Positions 1 to 5,809 of a DNA stretch of 12,370 nucleotides are shown here, in pieces. The position numbers and the translations under genes were made by a program. Source of the DNA: Deltaproteobacteria bacterium (GTDB lineage Bacteria; Desulfobacterota; DSM-4660; Desulfatiglandales; B25-G16); contig CP070752.1 of NCBI GenBank assembly GCA_020348625.1, positions 97,646 through 110,015 of the forward strand. The letters are read 5' to 3'. Within the stretch, counting starts at the first letter, position 1. Each line of letters begins with the position of its first letter. The notes beneath the pieces are model-generated. The model saw only the letters and a program-made list of their open reading frames with translations, did no database searches and was not told where the DNA came from.

Positions 1-20
1 CATAGATTGGGAGGAACATC

Positions 21-917
21 ATGACAAGTGTTGCCGAAAAATACGAGTGGATGCCGCAAACCAGATACCTGGGTCCGGCACGGATTTTGGAGGTCGATGA
101 CGCAGGGCGCCGCGCACGCCTGCGTCTTACCGGATACCCGCACGAGGGCAGTGCATGGGCCCGGATTGCGATTTCCGGCCATCGTTCGCTGAAGCCCGGT
201 GATCTGGCCCTGGTAGTCGGTGAGGAGCTGAGCGACCTTTACCTTATCGGCGTCTTGAACGGGGAGAACCCTTCGCATGGGCCTGAAAAGAAGATTGCCC
301 TGAGCGGCGGTACCCAGGCCGAGGCAGCAGGCCGGCCGGAGGAACAGACCCTGAGGGTGTTCTCGCCAAAAAAGGAGCTGCTCTTCGAGTACGATGAGAA
401 AAACGGCAGGGCTAGGGTTAACATGGAAGCGGGAGACCTTGAATTCGTCACGCAGAACGGCAGTATTACCTTTGCGTCGAGCCGCGAAATCCTGTTCCAT
501 GGGAGGTCAATCGGTTTGACGAGTACGCGCGGTGTTTGCCTGGGAGTAATGGATACGCTCGGTAAGCTGCGTTCCGCCCTCACGCTTCAAGCAGGGACCG
601 CAAAGGTGAACAGCCCCGAGGTGGGCATCGAGGCCGAGCGCGGTATTTTTCAGGTTGAAGCCACGAGCTACACGGGCCAAAAGCTCTTGAGCAAGATTGG
701 CCACGTTAAACTGAAGATCGACCGGCTGGAGAGCGCCGCTGCCACCGTGATCGCCAGGGCGAAGAATGTCTTTCAGACGGTTGAGCAACTGAGCCAGGTA
801 AAGGCAGGCCGAATGAGGACCCTGGTGGATAAGACATTTCATTTCAAATCGAAAAAGGCCTTTCTCAAATCGGAAGAGGACTACAAGATAAAGGCCAAAA
901 AGATTCATCTTGGTTAG
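21..917 (+). CDS. DUF3540 protein, T6SS spike-associated (VgrG/gp5-like OB region)
   Basis: 298 residues. Residues about 15-80 look like the OB fold of VgrG/gp5: an opening GPARILEVD, a strand with WARIAIS, then LKPGDLALV and a closing YLIGVLNG. Residues about 110-215 are short alternating strands (RVFSPKKELLFEYD, VNMEAGDLEF, SITFASSREILF) that could form a beta-solenoid like the gp5 needle. A basic helical stretch follows (about 230-265) and a lysine-rich tail. The family is DUF3540, found in T6SS operons beside VgrG, DUF2169 and DUF4150 genes; its exact role is not settled, and I infer a spike adaptor or loading factor. The family usually runs nearer 200 residues, so the tail is long. The ATG has a strong ribosome site (GGGAGGAA) 6 bases or so upstream. 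It ends 28 bp before the DUF4150 gene and should share its transcript; the promoter lies upstream of the window. The VgrG-like fold is read by eye; the family call is firmer. Confidence 0.8.
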   Translation: MTSVAEKYEWMPQTRYLGPARILEVDDAGRRARLRLTGYPHEGSAWARIAISGHRSLKPGDLALVVGEELSDLYLIGVLNGENPSHGPEKKIALSGGTQAEAAGRPEEQTLRVFSPKKELLFEYDEKNGRARVNMEAGDLEFVTQNGSITFASSREILFHGRSIGLTSTRGVCLGVMDTLGKLRSALTLQAGTAKVNSPEVGIEAERGIFQVEATSYTGQKLLSKIGHVKLKIDRLESAAATVIARAKNVFQTVEQLSQVKAGRMRTLVDKTFHFKSKKAFLKSEEDYKIKAKKIHLG

Positions 918-945
918 AGATGGTTTAAGCAGAGGAGGATTTATT

Positions 946-1374
946 ATGCCCGCAATATTCCCAGCTTCAACAACCCAAGGAGGGCAGTGCATGGCTATGC
1001 CCGATGTATGCCTGACACCAATGCCGCCCCCACCTGTTGGCCCTGGTACTGTTCCGATCCCGTACCCCAACAACGCCATGGTGAACCAGGCCACGGGCAC
1101 CGCAATGAAGGTCAAATTTGCGGGCAAGGAAGTGGTTACCAAGAATTCCAAGATTTCACGCTCCATGGGAGACGAAGCCGGCACCAACGGGGGAACCATG
1201 TCGGGAATGAACATGGGCCCGGCATCATACACGAAGTGTAGTTCCACGGTGAAGGCCCAGGGCCAGCAGGTTGCCCACCAGACGTCCGTGACCGCTCACA
1301 ACGGGACGAATGCCAACGCACCGGCCGGCGCCCAGATGGCTCCGAGTCAGACCAAGGTGATGGTAGCACCCTAA
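946..1374 (+). CDS. DUF4150 PAAR-like spike-tip protein, no toxin domain
   Basis: 142 residues from the ATG at 946, chosen because GAGGAGG lies 7 bases upstream; an in-frame codon at 910 would overlap the DUF3540 gene and has no ribosome site. The protein is DUF4150 (PAAR-like) along its full length: FPAST near the start, GGQCMAMPDVCLTP, a proline run leading to VPIPYPNNAM, then SRSMGDEAG, SVTAHNGTNANAPAG and APSQTKVMV at the end. PAAR proteins form the sharp tip on VgrG and often carry effectors. This one stops right after the PAAR-like fold, so it is a stand-alone tip that would need a separate effector or VgrG for cargo. Conserved Cys and His could bind metal, but I cannot assign the ligands. 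It faces the COMMD-like gene, with 59 bp between the two stop codons. Confidence 0.88.
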   Translation: MPAIFPASTTQGGQCMAMPDVCLTPMPPPPVGPGTVPIPYPNNAMVNQATGTAMKVKFAGKEVVTKNSKISRSMGDEAGTNGGTMSGMNMGPASYTKCSSTVKAQGQQVAHQTSVTAHNGTNANAPAGAQMAPSQTKVMVAP

Positions 1375-1433
1375 TATGGCTAATCATTGACGTCTGATAG
1401 CGGACGACTCAAAAAGAGGACTTTCGCAAAAAC

Positions 1434-2057
1434 TCACCTTGAAAACCTATCGGAGAATGATTTGAGCTCTCTGATGGCATCGGGTGTGAGTTGAAGGGTG
1501 ATCCGCTCGAGCCGAGTTCCGTCTCTATACCGCAGTGTGAGCAACACCACCGTGGTGTTCAGCTTTGCACCCCGATCGGAGGCGGTTACTTTGTCCACCC
1601 GCCAGTCAATACCCACCAGAACCTTGCCGTGGTCTGCCAACGATTCCTGAATGATGAACTTTCGCAGGTCGGTCTTTGCCTCGTCGTATTGCGAGAGTAT
1701 AAACTCCGCGCTCTGCTCATCTTCTTCCGAGAGCGCGACCAGATCTTGTCGAAACGATGCAGTATCCATGTCCAGGGCACAGGCCTGACGGAGAAGTAAA
1801 TCACAGCCCCGCATGGCCGAGACCACATTCTCTTCCTCCAGCCCATGCTCCCGGGAGAATGCCTCGATCCGCTGTTTATTTGCGGGATTGGCAGGCTCCA
1901 GCAGGGCCCGGAAAAGCACATCCCAGAACCCCTTCCTAGCCTGTTCGGGCAGCTGCAAAAACTGCCGCCAGCCCTCCACTACAGGAACAGGTACAGGCCT
2001 CCCCTGGCAGCAGTTGAGCTTGATATCAGTGGGCTTGGTGTCGCTTTTTTGGTCCAT
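1434..2057 (-). CDS. COMMD-like protein (helical N-domain plus COMM-type C-terminal domain)
   Basis: 207 residues, no signal peptide or membrane segment, so cytosolic. The first 25 residues hold a CC pair and a PVPVPV stretch. Residues about 27-140 are predicted all-helical. Residues about 147-204 read LVGIDWRVDKVTAS, then strands TTVVLLTLRYRDG and LERITLQLT, then helix PDAIRELKSFSDRF. In eukaryotic COMMD proteins a helical domain ends in a 'dL..L.l..e.a..l...y......lr' pattern and the COMM domain opens with (L)VD(V/F)DWR(V/L)D, followed by strands and a last helix; the same order and spacing are seen here (SFRQDLVALSEEDEQSAEF, QYDEAKTDLRKFI, then DWRVD at 151-155). This is recognition by eye, not a search. 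Start ATG at 2057 has AGAGAGGTG about 11 bases upstream. It is transcribed alone, divergent from the 258-residue gene. Function in bacteria unknown; COMM domains mediate assembly with other COMM proteins, so a scaffold role is possible. Confidence 0.7.
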   Translation of the reverse strand: MDQKSDTKPTDIKLNCCQGRPVPVPVVEGWRQFLQLPEQARKGFWDVLFRALLEPANPANKQRIEAFSREHGLEEENVVSAMRGCDLLLRQACALDMDTASFRQDLVALSEEDEQSAEFILSQYDEAKTDLRKFIIQESLADHGKVLVGIDWRVDKVTASDRGAKLNTTVVLLTLRYRDGTRLERITLQLTPDAIRELKSFSDRFSR

Positions 2058-2087
2058 GACTACGTAGCACCTCTCTTAAACAGGATT

Positions 2088-2122
2088 TACCCCAGTACGA
2101 TGAAATCCACCTACCCCAGTAC
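2088..2122. repeat. Paired direct repeat TACCCCAGTAC (candidate operator)
   Basis: Two exact 11-bp copies, at 2088-2098 and 2112-2122, start 24 bp apart, a little over two helical turns, so a bound dimer could contact both on roughly one face. They lie 31-65 bp upstream of the COMMD-like start codon, downstream of its candidate promoter, where a repressor could block the transcript. No regulator is assigned. Confidence 0.5.
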
Positions 2123-2173
2123 CATCTCCCGGAGCTACGGGGCGGGCGGGGCAGGCAGAATTCTCTGGATTCC

Positions 2174-2203
2174 TTTATAGCCTGACATGAACTGCGCTTG
2201 CAA
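2174..2203 (-). promoter_or_regulatory. Candidate sigma70 promoter for the COMMD-like gene
   Basis: On the minus strand a -35-like TTGCAA (2203-2198; 4 of 6 to TTGACA) is followed after 18 bases by TATAAA (2179-2174; 5 of 6 to TATAAT). Transcription would begin near 2167, giving a leader of about 110 bases that contains the paired direct repeat. Found by eye in a divergent gap where a leftward promoter is needed. Confidence 0.35.
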
Positions 2204-2279
2204 GAAGCAAATTACATTCTCTCTGAACTGTGTGCCTTGAGCGCAGCGGGTGGCAAAGGATCGGAAAGGGGAAAGCTTC

Positions 2280-2308
2280 TTGACAATCTATTGACACAAT
2301 AATAGAGT
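2280..2308 (+). promoter_or_regulatory. Sigma70-type promoter for the 258-residue gene
   Basis: A perfect -35 box TTGACA (2280-2285) and a -10-like TAGAGT (2303-2308; 4 of 6) are separated by exactly 17 bases. A second TTGACA at 2291-2296 lies inside the spacer, but nothing like a -10 box stands 17 bases after it. The predicted start near 2315 leaves a leader of about 78 bases before the ATG at 2393. Confidence 0.5.
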
Positions 2309-2392
2309 TCAGGAACGGCCAAAGCCTTTCTTTCAATGCCGATACCGGGCCATCTCGTTGCCCCGTTTGAATCACCCAACCGAGGATAAAAC

Positions 2393-3169
2393 ATGAAAAC
2401 CATATGGGTCACCTCGCTTGGCTCCTCCCAAGAGCCAGTCAAACAACTGATGTCCCAGATGAAAACTTACGGCTTAGAGGTTCAGGGCCACTTCTGGAGG
2501 GATGATTTGAAGAAGATGGCCTGGATGGCAGCCAGGGAGGATTTGCTGGATAAGAATGTTTCCATGTGGGGCATCTTAGGGTCCGATGAAGAGCTGCTCG
2601 CTCCGGATACCCTTTACGGCGTGTCGCTCCTGGCCATTACCGTGCAGGCTCAAAGGGGCCTTCAGTTCCCCATCACAATCCTGCAAACCCAGGGAGAACC
2701 GATCTCTCCTGAACGATTGACGACACCCTTGAAGGGGGTGGATGTGATGCCGGCCGCCGGCGCCGGTATGGGGGCGAAGCTGGTGGCCAAGGTGCATGCA
2801 CCGCCCAAATCCCTTTCCGCCGAATATCATCTGGATCTTTACGGAAATGAACAGATCGGGCAGTGGTTTGAGGTGCGGCCCACGCAATCGAGTTGGCCCG
2901 GGGCCATGTTCGGTGTGGCCGGTGCCGAGATTGCCTTTCATGCCGTTGGCCCGACGGGCAGCCTGCCGAGCAAGACCACGTTGAACTATCCGATGCAGGG
3001 GCTGAAACTGGAAATGGGAGACAAAGAGTACACGGCCTGGGCCGCCCAAAACAAGCTGGATGCGAAAACCTCTTATTTTGTCAAGGTAGAGGGATTTCCC
3101 GAGTCGATTGTGTTCGGCCCTTTTTCGACCGAGGAAGCAGCAGATGTGTTTGTCGTCCGGCTGAAGTAA
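2393..3169 (+). CDS. Unrecognised 258-residue protein in a T6SS neighbourhood
   Basis: I do not recognise a family. Residues 1-100 look like an alternating alpha/beta domain: strand KTIWVTSL, helix SSQEPVKQLMSQMKTYG, strand LEVQGHFW, helix DDLKKMAWMAAREDLLD, strand VSMWGILG, then SDEELLAPDTLYGVSLLAITVQAQ and strand FPITILQT. This resembles a Rossmann-, flavodoxin- or TIR-like open sheet without an obvious nucleotide loop or catalytic motif. The second half (about 115-258) is richer in strands, with a small-residue loop MPAAGAGMG and several Trp (158, 168, 216). No signal peptide or membrane segment, so probably cytosolic. The ATG has GAGGAT 5 bases upstream and its own candidate promoter. Its stop lies 22 bp from the stop of the sheath-fusion gene, tail to tail. 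Divergence from the COMMD-like gene suggests, without proving, that the two act together or are co-regulated. Certain as a coding gene; function unknown. Confidence 0.8.
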   Translation: MKTIWVTSLGSSQEPVKQLMSQMKTYGLEVQGHFWRDDLKKMAWMAAREDLLDKNVSMWGILGSDEELLAPDTLYGVSLLAITVQAQRGLQFPITILQTQGEPISPERLTTPLKGVDVMPAAGAGMGAKLVAKVHAPPKSLSAEYHLDLYGNEQIGQWFEVRPTQSSWPGAMFGVAGAEIAFHAVGPTGSLPSKTTLNYPMQGLKLEMGDKEYTAWAAQNKLDAKTSYFVKVEGFPESIVFGPFSTEEAADVFVVRLK

Positions 3170-3191
3170 ATGAGCGAGTGCCTGCCCGATC

Positions 3192-4763
3192 CTACCACAT
3201 AAAATTCAGCTCAACCTGTTTTCGGGAGGGCAGAATCTCCCGCGAGGGTTCCAGCGAGATCCGGATCGGAATCCGGCCATCCGAATCGGGTTGACCTGCC
3301 GAAACCTCCAGGGACTCCGGACCCATGTGTCCGCTCTTTTCCCAGAACGCTCGAAACGCCTTTCGCAGTAAATCCTCCAGATCCGAACCTCCAAGGCCCT
3401 TCTCGAAATGATCCCGGCACCACAAGACGAGCTGGGTAATCCTTGAGACGAGCAGCCCATAACGCAGCGAAACGCCCGCTATGGTTGTTTCGTCGGGGAC
3501 AAAGGCGATATCCTTGCCTTGCGCCGTGGCAAGGGGCACCATGCTGCTGCTGATAAACTGATCGATCCGTTCCCGATCGAAGTTGACCTCAATAGGTAGC
3601 GGTTTAGAGGGGTCAACGGTGTTCAACGGGAGATCCTCGAGCCGGATCTGCTGCCAGTCGGTGAAGCGCGTTGGCCATCCGGCCTCAGAGAAGCTCCGGG
3701 CGATGAGGCTTCCGAGCGCCCACACCGGGCTGATCCACAGGGGATTTGCCTCTGCAAACGGAATCCGGCGTGGTTTGTTGTCCTTTCCGTATGGATAACG
3801 GGCTAAAAAGCGGTTGCAGGTGACAGTAAGCCAACCGCTCGGGGAGCTCTTTTTCAGGCTCTGCCATTTAGCATAGGGCGCTTCTTCCAGATAGTGCGGG
3901 AGAAAACCGAGCTTCTTGATATCCTCCCAGGCATCGATGCGAAAGAATTCCGGACGAATCCACGTGATCGCCGGAACCAGAAGGGTTTCTGCAAATTGCC
4001 CGACCCTTTCCAGAAGATCCAGGCACCTGGGGCTACTGTCAAAACCCAGGTCCACCAGGATCAGCGACGGGAGCGCATCGATCACCTCTGCCGTCAATGC
4101 AGCAAGGGTTTCATCCAGCGAATCCAACGAAACAGGTACGATCTCAATCCTGAGATCGGCGTCCCTTGAATTCACCTGACCCGAGAGCAGTTCCAGCCCG
4201 CGCCACGAGGCCTCAAGGGTTCTGAACGTTTCGTCCGAAAAAACAAATTGCAGGGTTCGCTTCAGGATGCCTTCAATCTGTCGTGCGGCATCCTGCCCTT
4301 CCTGTGAAGCGCCTGATTGCTCCTCCGGCAGCGCCACCATATCGAGAATCTTATCCACGGAATTCTTGGAAGTCGTGCGTGGTTTTTTCGGGGCAGTTTC
4401 TACCCTGATGGGAGGCAGATTCGGCCACCCTACCAGGCGAGCATTAATTTCCTGGGGGGAGAGATTCTGATTCCCGGCCTCCTCCACCCATGATTTTGCC
4501 TCCCACAGATTCCTTAAGGTAGGGTTGTTCTGAACTAAACCATCCGGATGGAAGTCCTTGATTTTTGAAAACGTGAGTTCTATTCGCTCATCCGGGTGCA
4601 GGTCCCCAAAGACGGATACAGCGCAGGCCGGCTTAAGCTGCTCCATCACCTGATCGAGATTTGAAGGCTCAACAGGCAGAGGTGTTTTTTCCCAGACAGG
4701 GCACTCCGGCCCGAGGAACGGCGCCAGTGCCAAGATCTTAAAGGGTATGTGTGGCCCGTTCAC
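3192..4763 (-). CDS. Fused TssB-TssC T6SS contractile sheath protein
   Basis: 523 residues in two parts. Residues 1-95 match TssB (VipA): IPFKILALAPF at the start, a 'DQVMEQLKP' helix, then ELTFSKIKDFHPDGLV and NNPTLRNLWEAKSWV, which mirror the TssB 'DFxP..v....p.L..L...R..L' core. Residues 96-160 are a linker. Residues about 160-523 match TssC (VipB): FRTLEASWRGLELL (180-193), RFLARYPYG (318-326), WALGSLIARSFSEAGWP (348-364), LEDLPL, PIEVNFDRERIDQFISSSMVPL (390-411), LRYGLLVSRITQLVLWCRD (433-451) and a C-terminal strand VELNF. TssB and TssC are normally separate proteins of about 160-170 and 490-500 residues that interlock to form the sheath, so both halves look shortened. The start is GTG (4763-4761), overlapping the FHA gene stop by 4 bases, with GAGGGG just upstream: tight translational coupling. 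No frameshift is needed for the fusion. No other T6SS structural gene lies in the window, so the sheath may belong to a divergent system or work with genes elsewhere. Confidence 0.85.
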   Translation of the reverse strand: MNGPHIPFKILALAPFLGPECPVWEKTPLPVEPSNLDQVMEQLKPACAVSVFGDLHPDERIELTFSKIKDFHPDGLVQNNPTLRNLWEAKSWVEEAGNQNLSPQEINARLVGWPNLPPIRVETAPKKPRTTSKNSVDKILDMVALPEEQSGASQEGQDAARQIEGILKRTLQFVFSDETFRTLEASWRGLELLSGQVNSRDADLRIEIVPVSLDSLDETLAALTAEVIDALPSLILVDLGFDSSPRCLDLLERVGQFAETLLVPAITWIRPEFFRIDAWEDIKKLGFLPHYLEEAPYAKWQSLKKSSPSGWLTVTCNRFLARYPYGKDNKPRRIPFAEANPLWISPVWALGSLIARSFSEAGWPTRFTDWQQIRLEDLPLNTVDPSKPLPIEVNFDRERIDQFISSSMVPLATAQGKDIAFVPDETTIAGVSLRYGLLVSRITQLVLWCRDHFEKGLGGSDLEDLLRKAFRAFWEKSGHMGPESLEVSAGQPDSDGRIPIRISLEPSREILPSRKQVELNFMW

Positions 4764-5563
4764 AACCCCTCGCCTTCGGGTTCCTGTGTCTCACCTTCCT
4801 CGAATTCAGCCAGCCTGCCCCCGCCCAGAAACCGAAAGGTAGGGCCTTGTGGGCTGAGGGACAATGTGCTGTTCGGATTCAACGGCCCCTGGAGGCTTAC
4901 AGGTTGCCCATCAATCAGGATCAAGTTCCGCCCCGTCAAATCCTTCACCCAGTATTGACCCTGATCAAAAAAGAACTGGGCGTGCTTGTCCAATATCTGG
5001 GGATGTTCAAGGCTCAGATCGCAGCTTGGGTTTTTGCCGATGGTTACGGGCAGCTCCTTGAACGAGCGAAGGGTTGGGCCGTATTGCACAACCAAAGGGG
5101 CTTGGACCTTTTGAACCGACACCTGCACCGGCGCTTCCGGGGCTGGCTGTGCCTGCTGGGCAGGTGGCTGTGGGGTTGGCGTAATTTGGGGTTCTGCCGG
5201 CGTATCCGGCGCGACGACCGGCTCGGGCTGCTCTCGACCTTCTTCAACCCTCGTCAGGAAACTAACCTTGGGCCCGCCTTCCGCAAGGATGAGAACATCA
5301 CCTGATTTCAGATAGGCCTCAGTCACTCGCTTTCCGTTCACAAACGTGCCGTTGGCGCTCTGATCTACTAGCTTGAAGCGGTTCCCCTCCCTGACGATCC
5401 GGGCATGGTTGCGCGAAATCATGGTGAAGTCCTTCGGAAATTGGACCTGGCAGGCAGGAAGGCGGCCTATGGATATTTCCTGATCAAGAAACTCCTGTAT
5501 CTCCCCTTTTAAAGGGCCGTCAATATGTACGAGCTGCACCACAATGGTCGGTATAGTGGTCAT
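4760..5563 (-). CDS. Double FHA-domain protein, T6SS regulator (Fha-like)
   Basis: 267 residues, no signal or membrane segment. The first FHA domain (about 8-105) is complete: IGR (32-34), SRNHA (50-54), the ligand loop and NGTFVNG (71-77), then KSGDVLILAEGGPKV. These Arg, Ser and Asn residues read phosphothreonine in known FHA domains. A Pro/Ala/Gln linker (about 107-155, PTPQPPAQQAQPAPEAP) leads to a second FHA-like domain (about 157-247) with IGKNPSCDLSL, KHAQFFFD and GRNLILIDGQPV; the usual Arg of the GR motif is Lys177 and SRxH has become DKHA, so it probably no longer binds phosphopeptide. In Pseudomonas, phosphorylated Fha1 triggers T6SS assembly; the kinase and phosphatase downstream (9696-12086) could act on this protein. 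The stop overlaps the GTG of the sheath gene. The ribosome site is weak. No promoter is clear, and an attC-like palindrome lies 80 bp upstream. The tail is acidic (EEGETQEPEGEG). Confidence 0.88.
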   Translation of the reverse strand: MTTIPTIVVQLVHIDGPLKGEIQEFLDQEISIGRLPACQVQFPKDFTMISRNHARIVREGNRFKLVDQSANGTFVNGKRVTEAYLKSGDVLILAEGGPKVSFLTRVEEGREQPEPVVAPDTPAEPQITPTPQPPAQQAQPAPEAPVQVSVQKVQAPLVVQYGPTLRSFKELPVTIGKNPSCDLSLEHPQILDKHAQFFFDQGQYWVKDLTGRNLILIDGQPVSLQGPLNPNSTLSLSPQGPTFRFLGGGRLAEFEEGETQEPEGEGL

Positions 5564-5643
5564 ATCTCATTATCCGCCAGACTTCGGGCAGATCAAAGTC
5601 AGGTTTCTGTAATAGCACTAAGATTCAAATGATAATTGGTATC

Positions 5644-5727
5644 GTGTAACGGTTGTGGTTGCGCAGCTCGAAACGGTTAACGGTCAACGTCATACGAAAC
5701 CAGTAGCGCAACCGTATAACGTTAGAC
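5644..5727 (+). other. attC-like imperfect palindrome (possible lone integron recombination site)
   Basis: The outer boxes are GTGTAAC (5644-5650) and GTTAGAC (5721-5727). The right box fits the attC R' consensus GTTRRRY exactly; the left fits the R'' consensus RYYYAAC with one mismatch, and the two pair with one mismatch. Inside are an 8-bp perfect pair GGTTGCGC (5657-5664) and GCGCAACC (5706-5713), set off from the outer boxes by unpaired spacers of 6 and 7 bases, as in attC, and a 41-base central loop. Total 84 bp is within the usual attC range. Against: no integrase, no second copy, no clear extrahelical base, and the FHA gene on its left faces the wrong way for a simple cassette. A structured regulatory hairpin upstream of the FHA gene is the alternative. 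Confidence 0.42.
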
Positions 5728-5809
5728 GCAGCCAACCTCGCTTGTCCTCATATACTGGAATATGGTTTCTCTCAACTCGTCTGTTTGATGCGGAGTTTGG
5801 CTACAAGCC

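Larger units (their letters stand above)
2058..2392. other. 335-bp divergent intergenic region (two outward promoters, paired direct repeat)
   Basis: This gap separates the COMMD-like gene (leftward) from the 258-residue gene (rightward). It holds a candidate promoter for each, listed separately, an 11-bp direct repeat nearer the COMMD-like gene, an 8-bp palindrome CTACGTAG at 2060-2067 next to that gene's start codon, and a GC-rich run (GGGGCGGGCGGGGC) around 2138-2152. I see no small gene or RNA gene in it. The rightward ribosome site is GAGGAT at 2382-2387, 5 bases before the ATG at 2393. Confidence 0.6.

Noticed and set aside
507..1247. A 246-codon open frame on the minus strand
   Set aside because: It lies fully antisense to the DUF3540 and DUF4150 genes, which have clear family motifs and ribosome sites, and its translation shows no recognisable domain.
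1375..1433. Possible bidirectional terminator between the convergent DUF4150 and COMMD-like genes
   Set aside because: The only stem seen, CGTC with GACG around 1391-1406, is 4 bp long and not followed by a convincing T tract on either strand.
4751..5305. A 184-codon open frame on the plus strand
   Set aside because: Antisense to the FHA protein, with no ribosome site or domain; its composition mirrors the Pro/Ala-rich linker.
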